Source: Actinoallomurus liliacearum (lineage in GTDB: Bacteria > Actinomycetota > Actinomycetes > Streptosporangiales > Streptosporangiaceae). From it: a stretch of 64,000 nt of DNA. Numbering within the stretch: the first letter of the stretch is position 1; each line of letters begins with the position of its first letter. Shown here piece by piece: positions 43,570 to 50,688 of this stretch. Under the pieces are notes generated by a model, which had not been told where the DNA came from, made no database searches, and saw only the letters and a program-made list of their open reading frames with translations. The translations under genes and the position numbers were made by a program. The stretch spans positions 1 through 64,000 of the forward strand of contig NZ_BAABHJ010000008.1 of NCBI RefSeq assembly GCF_039542035.1. Reading direction: 5' to 3'.

Positions 43570-43832
43570 GGCTCGGCATGCCCTGTGGGCCTACGGTGGA
43601 CGAACGGCGGTCGGGCTCGCCCGGCGACCCCGACCACCGGGCGAGACGTGAGATAGCACACACCCGCCCGTTTGCACTGGTCGTCCGGCTAACGCACGAT
43701 GGAGGGAGCGGGCGGCCCCAGATGCTCCCCCGGCCGGATGTGGAACCAACGGCGCGCCTCGCCGAGAATGAGGTGACCGTGCGGAACCGGCAGGCACGGC
43801 CGCCTCGCGGATGCGCTGAGAGCAGGTACTCA

Positions 43833-45212
43833 ATGAGCGATCTCCCCCGCCGCGCTGTGACGCGGACCGCCAAGCTGGCCTCCCTCCCCATCGGCTTCGC
43901 CGGGCGCACCGCCCTCGGTGTCGGCAAGCGCACCTTCGGCAGGCCCGCCGAGCTCGTCGCGACCGAGATCCAGCAGCGCACCGCCGAGCAGCTCTTCAAG
44001 GTGCTCGGCGAGCTCAAGGGCGGCGCGATGAAGGTCGGCCAGATGCTGTCGATCTTCGAGGCGGCGCTGCCACCCGAGATCGCCGGCCCGTACCGCGCCA
44101 CGCTCACCCGCCTCCAGGAGGCCGCCCCGCCGCTGCCCGCGGCGACGGTGCACAAGGTGCTGGCCGAGGCACTCGGCCCGGACTGGCGCGACGACTTCGC
44201 CGAGTTCGACGACCGGCCGGCCGCGGCGGCCTCGATCGGCCAGGTCCACAAGGCCGTCTGGCACGACGGCCGCACCGTGGCCGTCAAGGTGCAGTACCCC
44301 GGGGCGGGCAAGGCGCTGCTGAGCGACTTCAACCAGCTGGCCCGGCTGAGCAAGCTGTTCGCGGTGCTCACGCCGGGTCTGGACGTCAAGACGATGCTGG
44401 CCGAGCTGAGGCGCCGGATCGCCGAGGAGCTCGACTACACGATCGAGGCGGAGTCGCAGGCGGCCTTCGCCGAGGCGTACGCCGACGACCCCGACTTCGT
44501 CATCCCCGACGTCGTCGCCCAGTCCGGGCACGTGCTCGTCACCGAATGGATCGACGGCACCCCGCTGTCGGCCATCATCAGCGACGGCACCCAGGAGGAG
44601 CGCGACCACGCGGGCCTGCTCTACTGCCGGTTCCTGTTCTCCGGGCCGGCGCGCTGCGGGCTGCTGCACGCCGATCCGCACCCCGGCAACTTCCGGCTGC
44701 TCGACGACGGGCGGCTCGGCGTCATCGACTTCGGCGCCGTCGACCGGCTGCCCGGTGGTTTCCACCGGCGCATCGGCATTCTGATGCGGATCGGGACGAT
44801 GGGCGACATCGACCAGATCATGAAGGCGCTGCGCGAGGAGGACTTCATCCGCGAGGGCGTCGAGGTCGACCCGGACTCGCTGCACGCCTTCATCGGCCCG
44901 ATCGCCGAACCGCTCGTCGAGGAGACGTTCAAGTTCAGCCGGGAGTGGCTGCGCCAAGAGGCCGCCCGGGTCACCGACCTGCGTCCCACGAACGTCGTCC
45001 GGCAGCTCAACCTGCCGCCGTCGTACGTGCTGATCCACCGCGTGGTGGCGGCCGGCACCGGCGTGCTGTGCCAGCTCGAGGCCGAGGGCCGCTTCCGCGA
45101 CGAGGCGCTGACGTGGGTGCCCGGGTTCGCCGAGGACGACGACCCGGACTTCACCGACGACTTTCCCGACGATCTCGCCGACGATGAGAACGACGACGAG
45201 ATCGCGAGCTGA
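43833..45212 (+). CDS. ABC1/AarF (UbiB)-family atypical kinase
   Basis: A 459-residue protein-kinase-like ATPase. LKGGAMKVGQMLSIFEAALP carries the KxGQ motif of the family, AAASIGQVHKAVWHDG replaces the P-loop with the Ala-rich loop, VAVKVQYPG has the ATP Lys, LLHADPHPGNF the catalytic loop and LGVIDFGAVDRL the DFG. Family members support quinone or lipid metabolism. No membrane helix at the C-terminus; instead it has a very acidic tail from a 12-bp repeat. ATG start with a weak AGCAGGT site. Confidence 0.85.
   Translation: MSDLPRRAVTRTAKLASLPIGFAGRTALGVGKRTFGRPAELVATEIQQRTAEQLFKVLGELKGGAMKVGQMLSIFEAALPPEIAGPYRATLTRLQEAAPPLPAATVHKVLAEALGPDWRDDFAEFDDRPAAAASIGQVHKAVWHDGRTVAVKVQYPGAGKALLSDFNQLARLSKLFAVLTPGLDVKTMLAELRRRIAEELDYTIEAESQAAFAEAYADDPDFVIPDVVAQSGHVLVTEWIDGTPLSAIISDGTQEERDHAGLLYCRFLFSGPARCGLLHADPHPGNFRLLDDGRLGVIDFGAVDRLPGGFHRRIGILMRIGTMGDIDQIMKALREEDFIREGVEVDPDSLHAFIGPIAEPLVEETFKFSREWLRQEAARVTDLRPTNVVRQLNLPPSYVLIHRVVAAGTGVLCQLEAEGRFRDEALTWVPGFAEDDDPDFTDDFPDDLADDENDDEIAS
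45147..45194 (+). repeat. 12-bp tandem repeats forming the acidic tail of the AarF-family gene
   Basis: Units GACTTCACCGAC, GACTTTCCCGAC, GATCTCGCCGAC and GATGAGAACGAC (starts 45147, 45159, 45171, 45183) encode D-x-x-D tetrapeptides just before the stop at 45210. This is another 3'-terminal short-period expansion. Confidence 0.7.
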
Positions 45213-45221
45213 CGGCGCCGC

Positions 45222-45374
45222 CTACCAGTAGACGGGATCCAGCCGGCCCTCGATGGACCGGATGTTCTCCCGGCTGCAGCGGTCGCACAGGTAGACCGGG
45301 CCCCGCTCGGTGATCTCGGTCATCCAGCCCAGCGGTGCCTCAGCGGTGGCTCCACACGACGAACAGCTGACCAT
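45222..45374 (-). CDS. Small zinc-ribbon protein
   Basis: A 50-residue product: MVSCSSCGATAEAP, then YLCDRCSRENIRSIEGRLD and PVYW at the end. The two CxxC pairs should bind one zinc. The ATG follows a GGGG-rich ribosome site; the longer upstream frame is unlikely. It is convergent with the AarF-family gene. Common in actinobacteria, function unknown. Confidence 0.75.
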   Translation of the reverse strand: MVSCSSCGATAEAPLGWMTEITERGPVYLCDRCSRENIRSIEGRLDPVYW

Positions 45375-45481
45375 CCCCGCGCCCCCTCCATCCGGCTCCC
45401 TCACAGCATCCCCGATCGTCGACACGCGCGGAAGCCGAACGCGCCGTCCGAGAGCCACGCCACATCGTCCACGCGCAGGCG

Positions 45482-45515
45482 ACGGGCCCCCGGCCGTGTG
45501 GTGCCGGGGGCCCGT
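45482..45515 (-). terminator. Terminator-like hairpin after the whiB7 operon
   Basis: A perfect 13-bp stem (45482-45494 with 45503-45515, loop of 8) lies 30 bases past the stop of the small gene downstream of whiB7. On the minus strand it has no T-tract; on the plus strand TTTCCTT follows. It could act in either direction. Confidence 0.55.
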
Positions 45516-45544
45516 TTCCTTCGGGAGGCGCGTCGGCTGTCGCG

Positions 45545-45754
45545 TCAGCGCGTGGTCAGTAGGCGCCGGAGGCGGACCGCGGTCACCTCGGCGTCGCGCC
45601 GGGCCCGCCGCATGGCGCGGACCTGGGCGGCGTCGCGGCGGCTCGCGGCCACCCGCTCGGCGTCCCGTATTCGTTCCTGGGACAGTTCAATGCTGAGCAA
45701 GCTCATCTTCTGCTCGTTCTCCATGTCGATGGGAAGTTCCGGTCGGTGCGTCAT
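45545..45754 (-). CDS. Small basic helical protein coupled to whiB7
   Basis: A 69-residue protein starting at an ATG that overlaps the whiB7 stop by 4 bases (ATGA), so the two are translated together. It has a continuous charged helix, SLLSIELSQERIRDAERVAA, and RRDAAQVRAMRRARRDAEVT, likely a coiled coil. I recognise no family. Its coupling suggests a role connected with WhiB7. Confidence 0.65.
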   Translation of the reverse strand: MTHRPELPIDMENEQKMSLLSIELSQERIRDAERVAASRRDAAQVRAMRRARRDAEVTAVRLRRLLTTR

Positions 45755-46023
45755 GCCGCCACCACGTCGGCGTTCTTGCGCGGGCGACCCCGCGGCCGCT
45801 TCCGGGGGACGACGACGCCCCGTACGAACAGCTCTCCGCCCCAGACGCCCCAGGGCTCCCGGCGCTCCTTGGCCCCGGCGAGGCAGGTGCGCCGGATCGG
45901 GCACTCGGCGCACAGCGCCTTGGCCAGCTCGACGTCCTGCGGTGACTCGGCGAAGAACAGCTCAGGCTCGGTCCGGCAGGGAAGATCCAGGTTCTCGCTG
46001 ATCGCGGTCAGCGCGAGTTCCAC
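45751..46023 (-). CDS. whiB7: WhiB7-type redox-responsive transcription factor
   Basis: A 90-residue iron-sulfur WhiB protein. The four cluster cysteines are Cys16, Cys38, Cys41 and Cys47 (CAECPIRRTC), then GVWGGE, and the C-terminal AT-hook KRPRGRPRKN. That AT-hook marks the WhiB7 class, which with the vegetative sigma factor turns on intrinsic antibiotic-resistance genes. GTG start 8 bases after AGAGGGG. Upstream are a leader ORF, an attenuator and a promoter with an AT-rich block before the -35, the arrangement expected for whiB7. Confidence 0.9.
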   Translation of the reverse strand: MELALTAISENLDLPCRTEPELFFAESPQDVELAKALCAECPIRRTCLAGAKERREPWGVWGGELFVRGVVVPRKRPRGRPRKNADVVAA

Positions 46024-46073
46024 GGTCTTTACCCCTCTCTTGATGTGGTCTCGTTGGCTCGGACGGTCTGGCC

Positions 46074-46114
46074 AAACAAAAAGGCCGCGGTTCCCGGGTC
46101 GGGATCCGCGGCCT
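46074..46114 (-). terminator. Transcription attenuator in the whiB7 leader
   Basis: A 9-bp stem AGGCCGCGG / CCGCGGCCT (46082-46090 with 46106-46114) with a GC-rich 15-base loop that can add CCC/GGG pairs, then on the minus strand TTTTTGTTT. It lies between a leader ORF and whiB7, so transcription would stop before whiB7 unless another fold forms. A second hairpin CGGAGC / GCTCCG (46126-46141) has the leader ORF stop codon in its loop. Confidence 0.75.
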
Positions 46115-46130
46115 GGAGGCCTGCTCGGAG

Positions 46131-46409
46131 CTATTGCTCCGGTGGTCTCCAGGGGTACGGACCCACTCCGGCGCGCTTGTTAGCAGCGCCCTTGACCTGG
46201 GCATTCGTCTGGGTGGCCGGGAACATCCCAAGGACATGCCACGCCTGCAGATCGATGCCGCCGGGTCGCACACGTCCGCCTTCGACGGACGCATACCGGG
46301 ACTCGAGGCTCGACAGCGACGCGGGGACAACGGTGGAGCCGCTCAGGGACACCATCGCCGGACGCGCGCAGGCGGCGGCCCAGGTCGTAAGAATCAGCGT
46401 TTTCCTCAC
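46131..46409 (-). CDS. Leader ORF upstream of whiB7
   Basis: A 92-residue frame from a GTG 9 bases after GGAGGT, starting RKTLILTTWAAACARPAMVS and ending GVGPYPWRPPEQ-stop. The stop codon sits in the loop of a hairpin and 17 bases before the attenuator stem. The position suits a translated regulatory leader: ribosome stalling or slowed translation would change which hairpin forms. Whether the peptide itself acts is unknown. Longer frames from ATG 46430 are possible. Confidence 0.55.
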   Translation of the reverse strand: MRKTLILTTWAAACARPAMVSLSGSTVVPASLSSLESRYASVEGGRVRPGGIDLQAWHVLGMFPATQTNAQVKGAANKRAGVGPYPWRPPEQ

Positions 46410-46475
46410 CGGACTGCCACCTCCACTCATCCGATCGAGGCTCCGCGGAGCGGAGCCGTTCAAGTGCTCGCGAGA

Positions 46476-46505
46476 AGCGTACGATCGCCCGCAGGATCGG
46501 GGCAA
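46476..46505 (-). promoter_or_regulatory. Promoter of the whiB7 transcript
   Basis: Minus-strand TTGCCC (46500-46505), 18-base spacer, TACGCT (46476-46481). Directly upstream of the -35 is AAAATAC, in an AT-rich block (46506-46541) that stands out in this GC-rich genome. WhiB7-dependent promoters carry an AT-rich block at that place, so the gene probably activates itself. Confidence 0.6.
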
Positions 46506-46537
46506 CGTATTTTCTACCTGCGACTTCTTATTTTTTC

Positions 46538-47332
46538 TCACACCGTCTTCGCGGCCACGCCGCGTTGCCGGACGGCCTCGTAGAGGAAGACCGTCGCCGC
46601 GGACGCGGCGTTGAGCGAACTCGCCGCCCCCACGATCGGGATCCGGACGATCGCGTCACACGCCGCGTTCCAGGCACCGCTCATCCCACGCGTCTCGTTG
46701 CCGATGACGAGCAGCACCGGACCCCGCAGGTCATGGTCGCCGACGTCCACGGTGCCGGACTCGTCCGTCCCCACGATGGCCAGCCCGTTCTCCCGCGCCC
46801 AGTCGACCACCTGGCGGGGGGCCGCCGCCCGTACGACCGGCAGGGCGAACAGCGACCCGGTGCTGGCGCGCACGGACTTGGGGTCGTACGGGTCGGCGGC
46901 GTGGCCGGTCACGATGACCCCGGAGGCCCCGAAGGCGTCGGCCGAGCGGACGACGGTGCCGATGTTGCCCGGCTCGGCGGCCCGGTCGAAGACGATCACG
47001 GGCCCGTCGGGGGTGATCCGCCCCAGGTCGTCGGGTGGCAGCGCCGCGACGGCCACCAGCTCGGCGTCCTCCTTGCCGGCCAGCTCGTCCAGCAACTCCG
47101 GCGCCATCTCGACCCGCTCGGCCGTCGTCTCGTCCAGCACGCCCTGCGCCCAGGACGACAGCCGCCGCCCCTGCGCGTACAGCAGGGTACGAATCGGCCG
47201 CCCGTGCTCGACGGCGAGCGTGATCGGCCGCACGCCCTGCACCAGGAACTCCCCTGAGCGCTGGCGCTTCGTCCGGTTGGTGAGCAGCGCCGCCCACTGC
47301 TGGAAGCGCGCGTTCCGCGTAGTGATCCGCAT
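46538..47332 (-). CDS. SpoU/TrmH-family RNA 2'-O-methyltransferase
   Basis: A 264-residue SPOUT enzyme. An N-terminal substrate-binding region (RTKRQRSGEFLVQGVRPITL) precedes the knot: VIVFDRAAEPGNIGTVVRSA, LVIGNETRGMSGAWNAA and IPIVGAASSLNAASAATVFL, the three SpoU motifs. It probably methylates a ribose in rRNA or tRNA. The layout resembles 23S rRNA resistance methyltransferases of the TsnR/AviRb type, and it sits directly upstream of whiB7, which is suggestive. Sequence alone cannot tell resistance from housekeeping. Confidence 0.85.
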   Translation of the reverse strand: MRITTRNARFQQWAALLTNRTKRQRSGEFLVQGVRPITLAVEHGRPIRTLLYAQGRRLSSWAQGVLDETTAERVEMAPELLDELAGKEDAELVAVAALPPDDLGRITPDGPVIVFDRAAEPGNIGTVVRSADAFGASGVIVTGHAADPYDPKSVRASTGSLFALPVVRAAAPRQVVDWARENGLAIVGTDESGTVDVGDHDLRGPVLLVIGNETRGMSGAWNAACDAIVRIPIVGAASSLNAASAATVFLYEAVRQRGVAAKTV

Positions 47333-47408
47333 CAGCCAGAACCGTACGCCACACCGGCACCGAACCGGCCCCCCACCTCCGCTCCCGGGAGACGGCTTCC
47401 GCGACCGG

Positions 47409-48500
47409 TCATGCCGACGTCTCCGGCAGGTGGGAGGTGGCCTCGCGCAGGGCCGCTCGGCCCTCGCGGAGCAGGGCGACGGCGCGGGGCAGGTCCTTCA
47501 CCCGTTCGGCCAGCAGATCCAGGGCCAGGGCCAGGGCCACCGAACGCGCGGGGACGCCGCGCGCGGTGAGGATGTCGCCGATCCAGGCGATGAAACGCGT
47601 GAACAGCTCGGGATCATCCAGATAGAGGGCGACGCTCAGGAAGTCCACGATGTGGGCGAGGTCCTCGGCGGTGCGCTCCCGCTGCTGCTCGTCGTATTCG
47701 GCCATCGCCGGGAACCGCTGCCGCAGCGCGCCGAGGACCGCTGCGACGTGCCGGTGGGCGTCGTGGGTGAGGCTTGTGTACTCCCGGTCGGCCAGGTGCG
47801 GCAGGTCGTTCACCGACCGCTGGGGAGGCTGCCGGCCGAACCGCCGAGCCACGATCTCGGTGAGGAGGCCGGCCGCGGCACGCGCGTCGGGGGCCCAACC
47901 GTCGGCGCCGAGCCGGTCGGCGTAGCAGCCGCCGGGGCCGAAGGCCGCGCCACCGACGATGACGGGGAAGCCCGCGGCCTGGCACGCGGCGATCGTGGCG
48001 TGCGCGGTGGGCAGGCGGGTGGGGATCGAGGAGGACAGGGCCAGCGCGTCGGGTCCCGTCCGGTGCAGATGGTCGATCAAGTGCGGGAGGGGTATCTGGC
48101 AGCCGAGGAAGTCGACCTGCCAGTCCCGCAACCGGAGGGTCTCCGCCAGCAGGCGGGCGGGCAGGGCGTGCCACTCCCCGTCGACGCAGGTCACCGTGAC
48201 CCGGCCCGGAGACGGCCGATGGGACCCGGACACACGGTGGGCCACCGCGGTGACGACATGGTCGTCGATGGCCGTCGCGGCGTGCTCCTGGGCGACGCTC
48301 ATCCGGTTCGCGGCCCATTCGGCGCCGACCCTGGCCTGTACCGGCGCGACCACGTCCAGCAGCGCCGACTCGGCGTCCAGGCCGGCGTCCAGTGCCGACA
48401 GTACGGCCTGGACGGCGGCGTCCTCGTCGCCCTTCCGCACGGCATCCCACAGCCGGGCGGAGAGGGTCCCCGTGTCCGGGCGGTTCGAAGCGGTCGTCAT
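47409..48500 (-). CDS. Cobalamin-binding photoreceptor-like signalling protein
   Basis: A 363-residue protein. The N-terminal four-helix B12 cap has the CarH-like Trp-x9-Glu-His motif (EWAANRMSVAQEH: Trp62, Glu72, His73). A Rossmann B12 domain follows with the lower-ligand His111 in DGEWHALPARLL and with ALSSSIPTRLPTAHATI and PVIVGGAAFGPGG. The last 130 residues form a helical domain (AEDLAHIVDFLSVALYLDDP and onward) with no DNA-binding HTH, unlike CarH. It is thus a likely light or B12 sensor that talks to a protein partner. The PP2C phosphatase gene ends 31 bases upstream in the same direction. Confidence 0.8.
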   Translation of the reverse strand: MTTASNRPDTGTLSARLWDAVRKGDEDAAVQAVLSALDAGLDAESALLDVVAPVQARVGAEWAANRMSVAQEHAATAIDDHVVTAVAHRVSGSHRPSPGRVTVTCVDGEWHALPARLLAETLRLRDWQVDFLGCQIPLPHLIDHLHRTGPDALALSSSIPTRLPTAHATIAACQAAGFPVIVGGAAFGPGGCYADRLGADGWAPDARAAAGLLTEIVARRFGRQPPQRSVNDLPHLADREYTSLTHDAHRHVAAVLGALRQRFPAMAEYDEQQRERTAEDLAHIVDFLSVALYLDDPELFTRFIAWIGDILTARGVPARSVALALALDLLAERVKDLPRAVALLREGRAALREATSHLPETSA

Positions 48501-48531
48501 CGGTCTCCTCGCCTCGTGAGTGGCGTTCCGG

Positions 48532-50121
48532 TCACGGGCTCCGGGTGTACGGCGCGCTGATCGCCACGATGGCCATGTCGTCGTGGTCGCGGTTGCCGGC
48601 CCACTGCGCCGCGAGCATCTGCACGTGCTCCACGATGGCCGCGGCGGGCATCCCCTCGCATTCGGAGAGCACGTCCATCAGCCGCCGCTCGCCGAACATG
48701 GCGTCGCCGAGCGGGCCACCGCGGGCCTCGGTGATGCCGTCGGTGTACAACACGCAGGTCTCGCCCGGCGCGAGTTCGGCCTGGACGGTGATCGCCTCGA
48801 TCTCGGGGAACGCCCCGATCAGGAGGCCCTGGGTAGCGGCCTCCTCGACGACGCCGCCGGAGCGCACGATCAACGGCGGTGGATGCCCCGCGCTGGTCAG
48901 CCTCAGTCGTACGCGATCACCGGCCCGCACCGCGGACGCCAGCACGACGGTGGCGAACCGGCTCGATTCCGTTTCCAGCAGAGCGCCGTTGAGCAGGGAC
49001 AGCATCCGCAGGTGGTCTCCGGCCATGGGCAGCAGCGCACGCAACGTGGTACGGATCTTCCCGGTGGTGACCGCCGCCTCCAGCCCCTTGCCGCACACGT
49101 CGCCGAGGGCGACGAGGGACTCGGCCGTCTCATCCGCGCCGGGATGGACCTCGTAGAAGTCACCGCCCACGAGCTCGCTGCGTACCGACGCGCGGTACCG
49201 TCCGGCGAAGTCCACGCCGTGGACGCGGTGCAGCCGGGGCGGCAGCAGGTCGCGCATGAGGATCGTGGTGATCCCGGCCTGCTCGGCGTACATGCCGGCC
49301 GCCGACAGCGCCGCGCCGGCCCGCGCCGCGAACAGCCGGGCGAACCTGTCCTCGTTCTCGCCGAACACCGGCCGGTCACCACGGCACAGCAGGATGAGCG
49401 CGCCGGCCGGAGCGCACACGCCGGGCAGCGGTGTCACGACCGCCGTGCCGACCGGCCCGCGAAAACCCTCGGGAACGGCCCACGACGGCAGCTCGCACGG
49501 GTCGATCCAGCGAGAGGGGACCGGCGGAAAGTGCCGCAGCGCCTCGTTCAGCCCGGGCACCTCGGCGAGGACGACCGGCGCGGTGAGACGGGACACCTCG
49601 CCCCCGTGGGCCGCCAGGACCAGCGGCGGGCGGCGCCCCTCGGCGTGCACGACGAGTACCGCGGCGTCGGCCAGGTACTCGGCCGCCAGCCGTGCCGTGG
49701 CCTCCGTGCACCGGTCGACGTTCAACGTCGACAGCAGGGCGTTGGCCGCCTCCGCCAGGAGCGCCATGCTCTCCCGTTCCGCCGCCAGTTCGCCCTCGGC
49801 CCGCCGCCGAGCAGCCTCGGCCCGCCGCCGGTCGGTCTCGTCGACCAGCCACCACATCACGTTCCCGTCCGGGGCGGGGGCCGGGTACGCCGTGAGGCTG
49901 CGTTGACCCGCCTCACCCCGCACGGGCCCGGTATCGGCGCCGGACGCGTACGCGTCGCGGTGGGCCTCCGCCAGCCATCCGGGCATCGTCGCCGCGAGGC
50001 TCGTCCCCGGCTCCGCACGTGGGAACAGCCGGATGGCGGCCTGGTTCAGTCCCACCACCCGGCCGTCGGCGTCGGCCAGTACGACCGGGTACGGGGCCGC
50101 GCCCCACGTGGCCTCCGTCAC
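48532..50121 (-). CDS. PAS-GAF-PP2C (SpoIIE-type) phosphatase
   Basis: A 529-residue sensor phosphatase: an N-terminal PAS domain (YPVVLADADGRVVGLNQAAI), a GAF domain about 130-300, and a SpoIIE-like PP2C domain from about 310. Its metal motifs are ELVGGDFYEV and LGDVCGKGLEAA, with RLTSAGHPPPLIV, CVLYTDGITEARGG and NRDHDDMAIV. Such enzymes dephosphorylate anti-sigma-factor antagonists. I use a GTG at 50121, overlapping the stop of a small upstream ORF; the frame is open to 50286. It lies upstream of the cobalamin protein in one leftward operon, so light or B12 could set phosphatase activity. Confidence 0.8.
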   Translation of the reverse strand: MTEATWGAAPYPVVLADADGRVVGLNQAAIRLFPRAEPGTSLAATMPGWLAEAHRDAYASGADTGPVRGEAGQRSLTAYPAPAPDGNVMWWLVDETDRRRAEAARRRAEGELAAERESMALLAEAANALLSTLNVDRCTEATARLAAEYLADAAVLVVHAEGRRPPLVLAAHGGEVSRLTAPVVLAEVPGLNEALRHFPPVPSRWIDPCELPSWAVPEGFRGPVGTAVVTPLPGVCAPAGALILLCRGDRPVFGENEDRFARLFAARAGAALSAAGMYAEQAGITTILMRDLLPPRLHRVHGVDFAGRYRASVRSELVGGDFYEVHPGADETAESLVALGDVCGKGLEAAVTTGKIRTTLRALLPMAGDHLRMLSLLNGALLETESSRFATVVLASAVRAGDRVRLRLTSAGHPPPLIVRSGGVVEEAATQGLLIGAFPEIEAITVQAELAPGETCVLYTDGITEARGGPLGDAMFGERRLMDVLSECEGMPAAAIVEHVQMLAAQWAGNRDHDDMAIVAISAPYTRSP

Positions 50122-50273
50122 CCGCCCGTGGCCCCGTCGTCCCGCAGAGGTAGCGCCAGGAACGTCCACGCCGTCGGACCCGCGGATCCCGCGAGCCCCA
50201 CCACCTTCCCGATCCAGGACGTGGCCGGAAACACCTCGCCCAACGTGAGGCATGACCAGCGATGTTGGTTCAT
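50118..50273 (-). CDS. Possible small protein coupled to the phosphatase gene
   Basis: A 51-residue frame (MNQHRWSCLTLGEVFPATSW, then IGKVVGLAGSAGPTAWTFLA, ending PLRDDGATGG) whose TGA overlaps the phosphatase GTG (GTGA). The overlap and non-shadow composition support a real, translationally coupled ORF, but the ribosome site is weak. Function unknown. Confidence 0.35.
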   Translation of the reverse strand: MNQHRWSCLTLGEVFPATSWIGKVVGLAGSAGPTAWTFLALPLRDDGATGG

Positions 50274-50286
50274 CCCCTGTCGCCAC

Positions 50287-50688
50287 GCTAGCCGCCCCCT
50301 GGGTGCCCGGTCCACGCTTCTCTCAGGAGCTCCCGCCGCGGTCGCCGGCCGCCGGACGGCCCAGCCGCGCCGGACCGCCCGGCCACCGCTGAAAGGCCCT
50401 GAAACAGGCGTTGACGCTTTCCCGATGACGGCTTGGCTTCCCCGATACCGGAAGCCGAACGTTGTTCGACAGGTAGGACGGCTCGCAGTCGGGCCGGTGC
50501 CCCAGCCGCCCCGCCGCCGCTCCGGCGGCCCGTGCGGAACGCGCGGTGACCATGTTCGTCTCCAGTCGCCACATGGGTAGGGCCCGGCTGACGCCGGGCC
50601 CTTGGTTGGAGCACTCGATGAGTGTGAGCTGAGCCGGCACTGTGTGCCGACGGTGTTGTTCAGGCCCGCGCCGCTGTTCCGCGTGCGA
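50287..50688. other. Gene-poor region between the phosphatase operon and the MFS gene
   Basis: About 400 bases. Contains a GGCTTCC / GGAAGCC inverted repeat (about 50432-50455), a terminator-like hairpin (50579-50602) and an open minus-strand frame from an ATG near 50552 (MVTARSARAAGAAAGRLGHR, later SYLSNNVRLPVSGKPSRH) that could be a gene fragment. I cannot assign it. Confidence 0.4.
50579..50602 (-). terminator. Terminator-like hairpin after the MFS gene
   Basis: AGGGCCCGG / CCGGGCCCT, a 9-bp stem with a 6-base loop, 87 bases past the MFS stop. No T-tract on the minus strand. Confidence 0.45.

Noticed and set aside
50498..50640. A leader peptide with an internal hairpin on the plus strand near 50552-50632
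   Set aside because: The 26-codon frame and hairpin look like an antibiotic-type attenuator, but no gene follows on that strand; the next gene runs the opposite way, so the hairpin is better read as a terminator.
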